The notes beneath the pieces are model-generated. The model was not told the origin of the DNA and did no database searches. It worked only from the letters and a program-made list of their open reading frames with translations. Shown here in pieces: positions 47,973-56,683 of a stretch of 64,000 bases of DNA. The position numbers were made by a program, and so were the translations under genes. The stretch's first letter is position 1; each line of letters starts with the position of its first letter. Source of the DNA: Egicoccus sp. AB-alg6-2 (GTDB lineage: Bacteria; Actinomycetota; Nitriliruptoria; Nitriliruptorales; Nitriliruptoraceae). The stretch covers positions 215,890 through 279,889 of the forward strand of contig NZ_JBGUAY010000007.1 of NCBI RefSeq assembly GCF_041821025.1, in the 5' to 3' direction.

Positions 47973-48668
47973 GTGACTGTCGTGCTGGCCGTGCGCTGCA
48001 AGGACGGACTCGTCATCGGCGCCGACACCCAGATCACCGAGAGCGACCGGGGCATGAGTTACCCGGCTCAGAAACTGCACCCCCTGGGCGACCACGCCGC
48101 GTGGGGTGGCAGCGGTGCGCGCGGGGTACTGGGTGAACTGGCGGCGGAACTGAGCGCCTCCGCCGGTGAGGTGATCGAGGCCGACGACGTCGGCAAGGCG
48201 ATCCAGGCCCGTGCGCTGCCGATCTTCAAGCACCACTACGACAACTTCATCGAGGACGTACCGGGGGAGGAGACCGAGGGGACCCCGTCGGCGTACGTGC
48301 TCGCTGCCGGGTACAGCGGGGACACGCCGTGGATCGTGTCGATCAACCCGACCGGCCTGATCGGTCGCTACGAGGACGTCGGGTTCCACGCCATCGGCAG
48401 CGGCGCGCCGATGGCGCAGCAGGCCGGCGCGCTCCTGGCCCACTTCCGCATGGTGGAGCGTCCGGTTCACTACGGGGTGCTCGGCATCATCCGGGTCATC
48501 GACGCGCTCGCGATCACCTCACCCAGCGTCGGCGGGCCGCTCGACGTGTGCCGGATCACCGTCGACGGTGCGCACCACCTCGATGACGACGAGATCCTCG
48601 CCGCCCGCGAAGAGGTCCAACGGTGGATCGATCGCGAGCAGGAGGTCCTGGACGGCCTGCTCGACTGA
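47973..48668 (+). CDS. Proteasome-beta/HslV-like Ntn hydrolase
   Basis: 231 residues from a GTG at 47973 with AGAAGGGA upstream. It begins M-TVVLAVRCKDGLVIGADTQ. Removal of the initiator Met would expose Thr1, and in that numbering Asp17 (in GADTQ) and Lys33 (in PAQKLHP) fall exactly where proteasome beta subunits have them, with GSGA later as the active-site Gly/Ser loop (IGSGAPMAQQAGALLA). There is no propeptide. This is a proteasome-homologue subunit distinct from the PrcA/PrcB pair; no ATPase gene is adjacent. Probably a self-compartmented threonine hydrolase; substrate unknown. Confidence 0.88.
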   Translation: MTVVLAVRCKDGLVIGADTQITESDRGMSYPAQKLHPLGDHAAWGGSGARGVLGELAAELSASAGEVIEADDVGKAIQARALPIFKHHYDNFIEDVPGEETEGTPSAYVLAAGYSGDTPWIVSINPTGLIGRYEDVGFHAIGSGAPMAQQAGALLAHFRMVERPVHYGVLGIIRVIDALAITSPSVGGPLDVCRITVDGAHHLDDDEILAAREEVQRWIDREQEVLDGLLD

Positions 48669-48739
48669 CGGCGGTGCGTCCGAGCCACGGACGCGGGCGC
48701 GCCGGTTAACGTCGTGCGTCCGCGCACGAGGAGCCGATC

Positions 48740-49894
48740 CTGGACACGCTCGAGTTGTTGGACCACCTGGTCGGCATGGACACCACCGCGCGGCACCCCA
48801 ACCTGCGGTTGCTCGGTTTCGTCGAGGCGCTGCTCGACGAGCACGGTGTGCCGCACGAACGGGTGGTCAGTCCCGACGGCAGCTGCGCCAACCTGATCGC
48901 CCGCATCGGACCCGAGGTCGAGGGCGGCGTGGTCCTGTCCGGGCACACCGACTGCGTGCCCGTCGTCGGTCAGCCCTGGACCCGCGACCCGTTCACCATG
49001 CACCGGGCCGACGACGGCCGCCTGTACGGCCGCGGGGTCACGGACATGAAGGGCTTCCTCGCGGTGGTCCTCGCGGCCGTGCCCCGGATGGTCGCCGCGG
49101 GGCTGCGCCGACCCGTACTACTCGCCTTCTCCTACGACGAGGAGGTGGGGACGGTCGGTGCGCCCAGCCTGGTCGAGCGCCTGGTCGCGACCCAGCCGCG
49201 TCCCGAGGCGGTGATCATCGGTGAGCCGACGTCCATGGAAGTCGTCACCGCCCACAAGGGCGTGCGCGCCTTCACCACGATCGTGCACGGCCGCGACGCC
49301 CACTCGAGCCAGCCACACCGGGCCGCCAACGCCGTGGCGGCGGCGGCGCGGATCGCCACCTTCGTCGACGACCTGGCCCTACGGCACGAGGCTGCTGGCG
49401 CCGACCCGCGGTTCGACCCGCCCTACACCACCTTCAACGTCGCCACCGTGGTGGGCGGTCAGGCCATCAACATCGTGCCGCGTCGGTGCGAGCTCGCCTG
49501 GGAGTACCGGCCGGTCCCCGCAGACGACGGGAACGCCATCGTCGACGAGGTGCGCCGGTTCGCGCAGGACGAGGTGCTGCCGCGGTTGCGACGGGGGGAC
49601 GGCTCGGGCGAGATCGAGTTCGTCGTCGAAGCCATGGCCCGTGCGCTCGCGGACGAGGACGGGGGGCCGGCGGAGACCCTGTGCCGCGAACTGACCGGCT
49701 ACACGGGGCCGGCCAGGACGGTCGCGTTCGGCACCGACGGCGGCCACTTCCAGGCCGCCGGGCTCTCGACCGTGGTGTGCGGGCCGGGCTCCATCGATCA
49801 GGCGCACATCGCCGACGAGTGGATCGAGGGCGCCGAGCTGACCGCTGCCGAGCGCTTCGTGGACGGGGTCATCGAGCGCCTCGCCAGCGACTGA
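48740..49894 (+). CDS. M20 peptidase, acetylornithine deacetylase (ArgE)-like
   Basis: 384 residues if started at a CTG at 48740, which has a perfect GAGGAG site six bases upstream; the first standard start codon is a TTG at 48755 with no site. Metal ligands of the M20 fold are placed: SGHTDCVPVVG, GRGVTDMKGFLAVVLA, FSYDEEVGTVGAP, IIGEPTSMEVVTAHKG and FGTDGGHFQAAG. The dimerisation insert lies at about 175-285. ArgE removes acetate from N-acetylornithine, and related proteins are succinyl-diaminopimelate desuccinylases; ArgE-like is the better fit from motif spacing. No arg genes are near. Confidence 0.88.
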   Translation: MDTLELLDHLVGMDTTARHPNLRLLGFVEALLDEHGVPHERVVSPDGSCANLIARIGPEVEGGVVLSGHTDCVPVVGQPWTRDPFTMHRADDGRLYGRGVTDMKGFLAVVLAAVPRMVAAGLRRPVLLAFSYDEEVGTVGAPSLVERLVATQPRPEAVIIGEPTSMEVVTAHKGVRAFTTIVHGRDAHSSQPHRAANAVAAAARIATFVDDLALRHEAAGADPRFDPPYTTFNVATVVGGQAINIVPRRCELAWEYRPVPADDGNAIVDEVRRFAQDEVLPRLRRGDGSGEIEFVVEAMARALADEDGGPAETLCRELTGYTGPARTVAFGTDGGHFQAAGLSTVVCGPGSIDQAHIADEWIEGAELTAAERFVDGVIERLASD

Positions 49895-49908
49895 CGTTCC
49901 GCCGGCGA

Positions 49909-50616
49909 TCAGACGGCGCAGCTGCCGTCCGCGCATGCCTCGGCGGCGCCGTGCTCGTGCCCACCCACCATGGCCAGCGGCTGGCGTTCGTCCCAGCCCT
50001 GCTCCAGCGCCTGGCGCAGCAGCGTCGCGGGTTGTGCCCCCGAGACCCCGAAGCGCCGGTCGATGACGAAGAACGGGACCCCGGAGATCCCGAACGCGCG
50101 AGCCTGTTGCTCGTCGGCGCGGACCTCGGCCGCGTAGCGCCGGCCGCGCAGCACGTCGTCGACCTCGGCCGCGGGCAGACCGGCCGCGACGGCAACCTCG
50201 CGGAGTTCGGCGGCCCGGCCGATGCCGACCCCTGCCTCGAGGTAGGCCGAGAACAGGGCCTCCGACAGCTGGTCCTGCAGGCCGTGGTCGGCAGCCAGGT
50301 GCAGCAGGCGATGGGCGTCGAAGGTGTTGCCGGGGCGGATGCGGTCGAACCGGAAGTCCCAGCCGTCCTCGGCCGCCGTCTGTCGCATGCGGTCGATCAT
50401 CGACTGCGCCGCGGTGGCGGTCGTTCCGTACTTGTGCGCGAGCCGGTCGACGTAGTCCCCCTCGAGGACCGCTGGCGCGTCGGGGTCCAGCTCGAAGCTG
50501 CGCCAGCGGACCCGTACCTCGTCGGCGTGGGTGAAGTCCGACAGCGCGGCTGCGAACCTGCGCTTGCCGACGGCGCACCACGGGCACGCGATGTCGGACC
50601 AGATCTCGACCTGCAC
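49909..50616 (-). CDS. DsbA family oxidoreductase, FrnE-like
   Basis: 235 residues from a GTG at 50616 with GAGGAG five bases upstream. It starts QVEIWSDIACPWCAVGKRRF, with the CPWC redox pair, then a helical insert (DRLAHKYG to FDRIRPGNTFDAHRLLH) and the cis-Pro loop FGISGVPFFVIDRRFGVSGA. There is no signal peptide, so it is cytosolic, like FrnE proteins that take part in antibiotic synthesis or oxidative-stress defence. Converges on the ArgE-like gene with 14 bp between stops. Confidence 0.92.
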   Translation of the reverse strand: MQVEIWSDIACPWCAVGKRRFAAALSDFTHADEVRVRWRSFELDPDAPAVLEGDYVDRLAHKYGTTATAAQSMIDRMRQTAAEDGWDFRFDRIRPGNTFDAHRLLHLAADHGLQDQLSEALFSAYLEAGVGIGRAAELREVAVAAGLPAAEVDDVLRGRRYAAEVRADEQQARAFGISGVPFFVIDRRFGVSGAQPATLLRQALEQGWDERQPLAMVGGHEHGAAEACADGSCAV

Positions 50617-50729
50617 GAAGGCTCCTCGGGGGACGGGGACAGGCACAACGCCGGCACCCCCGTCGATCATCCCGTTCGCGCGGCTCGGCGGGCGCATGCT
50701 TTCCTGCCGCGACGAGGCGAGGAGGAGCC

Positions 50730-51563
50730 GTGGACCCGATCGCGTCCCGCGTCGCCGACCTGCTGCGCCGGGCCGACGAGATCGTCAAGGCGGCTCCGAG
50801 CCGTCGCGACGAGTCGGCGGTGATCGGGCAGGCCGGCGAGTTGCTGGAGCAGGCCCGGGACGCGGTTGCCGACATCGAGGACCCCGAGCGTCGCCGCGCG
50901 CTGGCCAGCCAGGTGTCACGCCGGATCGGCGACCTCGACCGCGCCCTGGTCGCCTCGTTCTCCGGACCGTCGCCGGGCGTGCGGCGGGCGCCGACGCGGG
51001 ACGTGGATCCTGCCCGCGTCCCGCCGAACCAGCACCTGACGGCCGGGTTCCCCGTCCTGCACGTCGGTCGGCTGCCCGACCGCCGTGCCGGCGACTGGCA
51101 CGTCACGGTGACCGGTCTCGTCGAGCGCCGGACGCGGTGGTCCCTGGAGGGGTTGCGGGAGCTGCCCGTGGTCACGCAACGCAGCGACTTCCACTGTGTC
51201 ACGGGCTGGTCGCGCCTGGACAACGACTGGACGGGCGTGCGGGTGCGGGACCTGCTGGAGCAGGCGGGCCCGAAGCCGACCGCCACGCACGCGGTCGTCG
51301 CCGGACATCCCGCCTACAGCGCGAACCTCGACCTCGCGGTCCTCCAGCGCGACGACGCACTGCTGGCCTGGGCGCACGACGACCAGCCGCTGACACCAGA
51401 GCACGGTGGACCACTGCGACTGGTCGTCCCGAGTCGCTACGGCTGGAAGAGCGTGAAGTGGGTCACCGAGGTGCGCCTGTTCGACCGCGACGTGCCCGGG
51501 TACTGGGAGGAGCGGGGTTACCACGACGTCGCCGACCCCTTCCTCGAGCAGCGCTTCCGGTGA
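50730..51563 (+). CDS. Sulfite-oxidase-type molybdopterin oxidoreductase (soluble, YedY-like)
   Basis: 277 residues from a GTG at 50730 with GAGGAG upstream. A unique N-terminal helical region of about 95 residues (PERRRALASQVSRRIGDLDR) precedes the molybdopterin domain: FHCVTGWSRLDNDWTGVRVR with the molybdenum-ligand Cys, HPAYSANLDLAVLQ, AHDDQPLTPEHGGPLRLVVP and YGWKSVKWVTEVRLFDRDVP. No Tat signal is seen and no membrane partner (YedZ) lies beside it, so it may be cytosolic. The substrate is unknown; sulfite or methionine sulfoxide chemistry is typical of the fold. Confidence 0.88.
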   Translation: MDPIASRVADLLRRADEIVKAAPSRRDESAVIGQAGELLEQARDAVADIEDPERRRALASQVSRRIGDLDRALVASFSGPSPGVRRAPTRDVDPARVPPNQHLTAGFPVLHVGRLPDRRAGDWHVTVTGLVERRTRWSLEGLRELPVVTQRSDFHCVTGWSRLDNDWTGVRVRDLLEQAGPKPTATHAVVAGHPAYSANLDLAVLQRDDALLAWAHDDQPLTPEHGGPLRLVVPSRYGWKSVKWVTEVRLFDRDVPGYWEERGYHDVADPFLEQRFR

Positions 51564-51584
51564 TCGCCGTGGTGGGCGTACCGA

Positions 51585-53036
51585 TCAGGTGGCGTGCTCG
51601 TGCTGGGCGGCGAGGGTCAGCGCCGCCAGCAGCTCGAGGCGGCCGAGGTACATCAACGCCATCAGGATCGTCTTCGCCGGCCCCGACAGCCGCGCGTCGA
51701 CCACGTCGGCGTCGAGGCCGACGTTGCTGAGCGCCGAGGCCGCGTCGAACAGCACGTCCAGCACGGGTGCGTCGGTCACGGCCGACAACGCGACGACGCC
51801 GATCGCCAGGGTGGCCGACCACAGCCCGACGATGGCGCCGGCGTGGGTGACGGCGCGACGACGCGCGTCCGCGTCGACGAGCTCGCCGTCCCAGCGGACG
51901 TCGCCCTGACGCGGCCCACGGCGGCGGGCGAAGGCCTGTTTGACGAGCCAGGTGACCCGGTCCTGCTTGATCCCGCCGCCGGTGGATCCGCTGGGCGCGC
52001 CGACGACCATGCCGACCACGACCAGGAGCAACAGCGGTGCCGGCCACTGCCGCTGCGAGGTCTCGACGGTCAGACCGGTCGTAGTCGATGCGCTGACCCA
52101 CTGGTAGACGGCCGTGAACGTGTCCGGCTGTGCGACGACACTCGCCACGACCAGCGCCACGACCCCACCAGCGACGAGCATCCCCACGTGCACGCGGACG
52201 GGCGTGAGCCGCCAGAAGCGGCCGGGATCGCGCTGGACGAACAGCACGTGGTGCGCGACGAAGGTGAGCGAGCCGAGGACCATGAACGGGAGGGTGACCA
52301 TGGCGGTGCCGACGCCGTAGGCGCCGATGCTCTCGTCGGTGACGGTGAAACCACCCGTCGCCATCGTCGTGACCCCGTGATTGAGCGCCTGCCACGGCGT
52401 GTGATCCGTCGGCAGCAGGGCCAGCACCGCGGCGATCGTGAGTCCGAGGTAGATCCCCAGCGTGCGGCGCACGGTCACGCGCACGCTGCCACCGAGGTCG
52501 TCGTTGCGTCCCTCGGCCTCGTACAGCGCGCGCACGTTCGACGCGGTGTGGGTGAAGCCGATGGCGAACAGCACCACGCCGACGCCTCCGAGCCACTGCA
52601 ACAGGGAGCGGAGCCACTGGACGGTGCGTGACAGGCCGGACTCCACCCCGTCGGCCATCGACAGGCCCGTGGCCGTCGCACCCGAGAGCGCCTCGAACGC
52701 CGCGTTGCCGGGGTCGCGGAAGAGGCGGTCCGGCGTGTCGTCCGCGGCGCCGAAGGCGATCAACCAGAGCAGCAGGGCGGCGACCCCGGCGAGCACCAGC
52801 CAGCCCAGCGCCACGACCTCGACGGCGGGCCAGGCGTGCGAGGTGTGCTCGTCCCGGAAGCGACGCATGAGCGCGAACCCCGCGGTGCCACTGACCGCGG
52901 CGACGCCGACGAGCGGAGCGATCGCGTGGGAGTCCCCCGAGAAGAGGGCCACCGGCAGGACCGCGAGCGCGAGCAGCGCGGGCAACTGCAGGATCAGTCC
53001 GAGGTCGTGGGCAACGGAGCGTGCGTCATGACCCAC
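51585..53036 (-). CDS. trkH: Trk/Ktr-type potassium uptake protein TrkH
   Basis: 483 residues, about ten membrane helices. The four selectivity-loop repeats of the TrkH fold are visible: AATGLSMAD in the first, TMATGGFTVTD in the second, STTTGLTVET in the third and ALSNVGLDADVVD in the fourth. VVGAPSGSTGGGIKQDRVTW is the conserved gating-region segment. It takes up K+ across the inner membrane, usually with a TrkA/KtrA regulator, which is not adjacent. The start GTG at 53036 has no clear site. It is convergent with the molybdopterin gene. Confidence 0.93.
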   Translation of the reverse strand: MGHDARSVAHDLGLILQLPALLALAVLPVALFSGDSHAIAPLVGVAAVSGTAGFALMRRFRDEHTSHAWPAVEVVALGWLVLAGVAALLLWLIAFGAADDTPDRLFRDPGNAAFEALSGATATGLSMADGVESGLSRTVQWLRSLLQWLGGVGVVLFAIGFTHTASNVRALYEAEGRNDDLGGSVRVTVRRTLGIYLGLTIAAVLALLPTDHTPWQALNHGVTTMATGGFTVTDESIGAYGVGTAMVTLPFMVLGSLTFVAHHVLFVQRDPGRFWRLTPVRVHVGMLVAGGVVALVVASVVAQPDTFTAVYQWVSASTTTGLTVETSQRQWPAPLLLLVVVGMVVGAPSGSTGGGIKQDRVTWLVKQAFARRRGPRQGDVRWDGELVDADARRRAVTHAGAIVGLWSATLAIGVVALSAVTDAPVLDVLFDAASALSNVGLDADVVDARLSGPAKTILMALMYLGRLELLAALTLAAQHEHAT

Positions 53037-53087
53037 CGACCGGGCCGGTCAGGCGAAGCGTGGGCGGAAGGCATCCATGAAGCCACC

Positions 53088-53825
53088 CTAGAAGGTCGGC
53101 CCGTGTGTCTCGGCCTCGTCACCGGCCGGTGGACGGCTGGCTTCGGGCACGACACCGACGCGTCTTGGGCGGGTCACCGAGAGGGTCACGAGCAGCCACA
53201 GCGCACCCAGCGCGTAGCCGAACAGGACGTCACTGGGCCAGTGCACCGCCAGCCACACGCGACTGAGCCCGGTCGCGAAGGCCAGCACCAGTGCCACCGT
53301 GATACCGAGCGGCCGCGCGACGCCTCGGCCGAGGCGGAACAACAACCACGCGATGAGGCCGTAGACCACCATGCCCCGCACGCTGTGGCCCGAAGGGAAC
53401 GACGAACTCACCGCACCGGCGAGGGCACCGTCCGGTCGGGGGCGGTCGGTGATCAGCTTCACCGTGCCGGTGACGGCCAAAGCGCCGCCGACGGCTGCGG
53501 CGACGAGCCAGACGAGGTCCCAACGACGGACCCGGAGATAGACGACGACGCCGACGACGGCCGTGATCGCGGACACCACCCACAGGTCGGCGAGGAAGGT
53601 CAGGGCACGGGCCAGGGTGACGTCCCAGCCGCTGCGGACCGCGGCCACCGCCTCGAGGCCGGCGGCGTCGCCCGGTGGGATGCCGGTGCGTTGCAGGGCG
53701 AAACCCACGAGGCTGAGGACGCCCGCGAACAGGGCGCCCCAGGCCGCGAACCGTGCGAGCGCGGGCAGCGACCACACCGGACGCTCGAGGCGCAACGGAC
53801 GGGCGATGGCACGCGAACCGGACAT
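53088..53825 (-). CDS. PAP2 superfamily membrane phosphatase
   Basis: 245 residues from an ATG at 53825. Six membrane helices enclose the three-part phosphatase motif: KLITDRPRP (KxxxxxxRP), SFPSGHSVRG (PSGH) and GLSRVWLAVHWPSDVLFG (SRxxxxxHxxxD). This class dephosphorylates phosphatidate, undecaprenyl diphosphate or similar lipid phosphates at the outer face of the membrane. The start lies 5 bp from the stop of the gene upstream, so co-transcription with it is probable. Confidence 0.93.
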   Translation of the reverse strand: MSGSRAIARPLRLERPVWSLPALARFAAWGALFAGVLSLVGFALQRTGIPPGDAAGLEAVAAVRSGWDVTLARALTFLADLWVVSAITAVVGVVVYLRVRRWDLVWLVAAAVGGALAVTGTVKLITDRPRPDGALAGAVSSSFPSGHSVRGMVVYGLIAWLLFRLGRGVARPLGITVALVLAFATGLSRVWLAVHWPSDVLFGYALGALWLLVTLSVTRPRRVGVVPEASRPPAGDEAETHGPTF

Positions 53826-53829
53826 CGAC

Positions 53830-54999
53830 TCAGACCGGTGCGGAGTCGGTGGCGAGCACCTCGAATGGCAGCCCCTGGGCCTCGAGTCTGGAGCGGTACC
53901 GCTCGCCCAGCGCCATCGCCGGGGTCAGTGCCCCGAACAACTCGCCGTGTGCGTCCTGGGCCAGCGACAGTGCCGCCTCGCCCAGCATGCGTGCGGTCTC
54001 GTCGTAGCCCGGGTCGCCGCCGGACACCCGGGTCACGACGCGCTGCCCGCCACCCTCGCCGACGAAGGTGACGCAGAACCGGCTGCGGGCGCGCACCGCT
54101 TCGGAGGGGCCCCGGCCGGCTGCGGGCAGGACCTTGCGCAGCAGGACGCGGGTCGGCGGGAGCACGGCTGCCGTGGCGAACGCGCTCGCGCCGATCACGC
54201 CGGCGAGGGCGACCGGCAGCCGCTCGAGCAGCGCGTACTGGCCGTAGGCGAAGGCGTGGCCGTACCCGGGCAGCGCCCGCGCCGAGCGCAGAACGATCGC
54301 CGGGTCGACGGTGGGCAGCGGCACCCCGTACCCGTCCAGTTCGACCGGTGCCCGGTGGATCAGCGGCGGAAGGCCGCGGACCCGGCGCAGCTGTGGCGCG
54401 CCGGCAGCCGGACGTCCGGCACCGCCGATGCGGCGCGAGGCGATGGCCTCGAGCGCGCTGTGGGCCGTGCCGCCGCTGAAGCGTGCGCGGGTCCACACGT
54501 ACCCGCGCACCTCGAGGTCGGCGTCCTGGGGGAGCAGGGACGCCGTGAACTGTGCGCCGAGGTCGTGGGGCACCGAGTCGAAGCCGCAGCACGACACCAG
54601 GCGGACACCGGCCTCGTTGGCGACCTCGCCGTAGCGGTCGCGGACCAGGGCGACGAAGCCGGGCTCGCCGGTGATGTCGGCGTAGTCGGTGACCGTGTCG
54701 ACGCAGGCCGCCACCAGGGGTTCGCCGAGGCGGGCGAACGGCCCCACCGTCGTTGCCACGACGCGGGTGCGCGCCGTGAGCCGGCGAAGGCCGCTCTCGT
54801 CGTCGAGGTCCACCACCTCGATGCCGGGCGCCTCGCCCGGCAGTTCGGCGGCCACGGCGGCCAGCCGCTCGGCCGACCGGCCGGCGATCGCCCACCGGAT
54901 CGTCGTGCCGGTGGCGCGCCGCGCCAGGTGCGCCGCTACGAGCCGACCGGTGAAGCCCGTCGCCCCGAACAGCACGACGTCGTAGTCGCGCTCGCTCAC
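53830..54999 (-). CDS. Saccharopine-dehydrogenase-like NAD(P) enoyl reductase
   Basis: 389 residues from an ATG at 54999. A Rossmann domain opens DYDVVLFGATGFTGRLVAAHL, then AIAGRSAERLAAVAAELP, VDLDDESGLRRLTARTRVVA and YADITGEPGFVALVRDRY. This resembles the saccharopine-dehydrogenase-like family that includes mycobacterial trans-acting enoyl reductases for long lipids. GCGFDSVPHDLGAQF (as SCCGFDSVPHD here) is the signature of that group. It may act on a lipid or polyketide substrate; no synthase is near. A large hairpin lies just upstream of the start. Confidence 0.88.
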   Translation of the reverse strand: MSERDYDVVLFGATGFTGRLVAAHLARRATGTTIRWAIAGRSAERLAAVAAELPGEAPGIEVVDLDDESGLRRLTARTRVVATTVGPFARLGEPLVAACVDTVTDYADITGEPGFVALVRDRYGEVANEAGVRLVSCCGFDSVPHDLGAQFTASLLPQDADLEVRGYVWTRARFSGGTAHSALEAIASRRIGGAGRPAAGAPQLRRVRGLPPLIHRAPVELDGYGVPLPTVDPAIVLRSARALPGYGHAFAYGQYALLERLPVALAGVIGASAFATAAVLPPTRVLLRKVLPAAGRGPSEAVRARSRFCVTFVGEGGGQRVVTRVSGGDPGYDETARMLGEAALSLAQDAHGELFGALTPAMALGERYRSRLEAQGLPFEVLATDSAPV

Positions 55000-55024
55000 G
55001 CTTGCCCCCTCGTGTTCGTGCCGT

Positions 55025-55071
55025 CACATACGGGAACGGACGGCGATGCTCGCCGCCCGTTCCCGTATGTG
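55025..55071. terminator. Long terminator hairpin
   Basis: CACATACGGGAACGG (55025-55039) pairs perfectly with CCGTTCCCGTATGTG (55057-55071), and inside CGGCG/CGCCG adds five pairs around loop ATGCT. It follows the small membrane gene that ends at 55081 and precedes the reductase start at 54999, so it should end the minus-strand transcript from the small genes. Confidence 0.8.
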
Positions 55072-55080
55072 CCGTGCCCG

Positions 55081-55317
55081 CTAGTCGGTGCTCTCCTGCG
55101 CGCCCTCGTCGGCGCAGTAGAGCTGGTCGTCGTGCTCGATGCAGTCGCGACCGTCGACCTCTTCGATCGTCAGGCCGTACGCGACGGCGCCGCCGAGGAG
55201 GAGACCGATGATGACGCCGAGGCCGACCAGGGTCCAGATGAACACCTGTGTCGCGTTCGACAGCCCATCGAACTCCTCGCGGACCCGATTGGTGTCGTTC
55301 TTGATGTCCACTGCCAT
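55081..55317 (-). CDS. Small single-span membrane protein with acidic tail (78 aa)
   Basis: 78 residues from an ATG at 55317. It reads MAVDIKNDTNRVREEFDGLS, then a 25-residue membrane helix (FIWTLVGLGVIIGLLLGGAV) and an acidic outer tail with two Cys (GRDCIEHDDQLYCADEGAQE), which could form a disulfide. No family recognised. It is about 38 bp downstream of the 19-residue gene and probably co-transcribed. Confidence 0.68.
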   Translation of the reverse strand: MAVDIKNDTNRVREEFDGLSNATQVFIWTLVGLGVIIGLLLGGAVAYGLTIEEVDGRDCIEHDDQLYCADEGAQESTD

Positions 55318-55354
55318 GATGATCCCTTCCGTCGGGCCGGGTGGTCCGTCGAGA

Positions 55355-55414
55355 TCAGGCGAACAGCAGAATCAGGATGATGATGAGCAGCAGGGTGCCG
55401 AGGCCGATGTACAC
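55355..55414 (-). CDS. 19-residue membrane micropeptide
   Basis: 19 residues from a GTG at 55414 with a perfect GGAGG five bases upstream: VYIGLGTLLLIIILILLFA then TGA. It is a single membrane helix with no charged residue. The sequence resembles the first part of DUF3309-type hydrophobic proteins. The strong ribosome site at ideal spacing and the purely hydrophobic sequence support a real gene. It precedes the 78-aa membrane gene. Role unknown; membrane micropeptides often modulate larger membrane proteins. Confidence 0.6.
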   Translation of the reverse strand: MYIGLGTLLLIIILILLFA

Positions 55415-55669
55415 GGTGTCCTCCGAAGGGGTTGGGGCTGGTGCGTCGTGCGTTCTGCTGTAGGTGTAACGCCCGGGCCGCCCCGGCAACAGGGGGCGCG
55501 TATGTACGAAGGGTGGTCCATGGCCGCCGTCCTGTTCCGACGGACGGGGTCCGGTCACCGGCATCGGAACAGGGCGGCCCGCCGAACCCGGTGCGCCTTC
55601 TCGGCCGGTCGCCGTCGCGTCGTCGCGCCCGGTTACGCTCCGGCGTCCCGGCGCGCGTGAGGAGAGCGG

Positions 55670-56671
55670 ATGAGCGGTTCGGCAACGTCGGCCTTCGGCA
55701 CCGTCATGGCGCCACGGATGGTGGTCGCCGCGACCCGTGACGGCATCTACGAGGACGTCCGTGTGGTCGCGACCGGACCGCTCGATCTGCATCCGGCCTC
55801 GCACGCCCTTCACTACGGCAGCACCTGCTTCGAGGGGCTGAAGGCGCACGCCGGCGTCGATGACAAGGTGCGCCTGTTCCGTCCGGACCGCCACGCCGAA
55901 CGACTACGCGCCTCGGCCGCACTGCTCTCGCTGCCGGTTCCGCCGGTCGAGACCGTGGCACAGGCGCTGCGCGAGGCGGTGTCCGCCAACCTCGACGTGG
56001 TGCCGGCCAGCCCGGGGGCGCTCTACCTGCGGCCGGTGCTGTTGGGCACCGACCCCAACATCGGCGCGGCGGCGGCTCCGTCGACCGAGGCGCTGCTGTA
56101 CGTGCTCGCCAGCCCGGTGGGCGACTACTTCCGGGGCGACGGTGGGCTCACGCTCGCCATCGAGACCGAGCTGCCGCGTACCACGCCGCAGTTCGGCCAG
56201 GTCAAGTGCGGTGCCAACTATGCGATGGCGCTGGGCGTCACGCGCCGCGCCAGGGCGGAGCACGGTGCCGACCAGGTGCTGTTCGCGCCCGGCGGCGACG
56301 TCCAGGAGACCGGGGCGGCCAACTTCGTGCTCATCGACGACCGACGGGTGGTCACCAAGGCCCTCGACGGCTCGTTCCTGCACGGGGTGACGCGAGACTC
56401 GATCCTCACCCTCGCCCGCGACCTGGGGTACGCGGTCGAGGAGCGCGACCTGCCGATCGACGAGGTGCTCGCGTGGGCCGAGCACGGCGAAGCCGCGCTC
56501 GCCGGCACCGCCGCGGTGCTCGCCCCCGTCGGCGCCTTCGTCCACCAGGGCCGACGCGTCGCCGTCGGCGACGGGGCCATGGGCCCCAACACCGCCCGCC
56601 TGCGCCGGGCACTGCTCGCCATCCAGCGCGGTGAGGCCGCCGACCCCCACGGCTGGACCCAGCCGGTCTGA
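55670..56671 (+). CDS. ilvE: Branched-chain amino acid aminotransferase (fold IV PLP)
   Basis: 333 residues from an ATG at 55670 with GAGGAGAG upstream. Class IV PLP features: DLHPASHALHYGSTCFEGLK, VRLFRPDRHAERLRASAALL, LYLRPVLLGTDPNIG, FGQVKCGANYAMALGVTRRA with the PLP-lysine near 178, QVLFAPGGDVQETGAANFVL and the phosphate-binding GVTRDSILTLARDLG. It should transaminate Leu, Ile and Val with 2-oxoglutarate; D-amino-acid transaminase and aminodeoxychorismate lyase share the fold, but the ETGAANF segment favours IlvE. It heads a run with the acyltransferase 12 bp downstream. Confidence 0.92.
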   Translation: MSGSATSAFGTVMAPRMVVAATRDGIYEDVRVVATGPLDLHPASHALHYGSTCFEGLKAHAGVDDKVRLFRPDRHAERLRASAALLSLPVPPVETVAQALREAVSANLDVVPASPGALYLRPVLLGTDPNIGAAAAPSTEALLYVLASPVGDYFRGDGGLTLAIETELPRTTPQFGQVKCGANYAMALGVTRRARAEHGADQVLFAPGGDVQETGAANFVLIDDRRVVTKALDGSFLHGVTRDSILTLARDLGYAVEERDLPIDEVLAWAEHGEAALAGTAAVLAPVGAFVHQGRRVAVGDGAMGPNTARLRRALLAIQRGEAADPHGWTQPV

Positions 56672-56683
56672 AAGGGACTCCGG

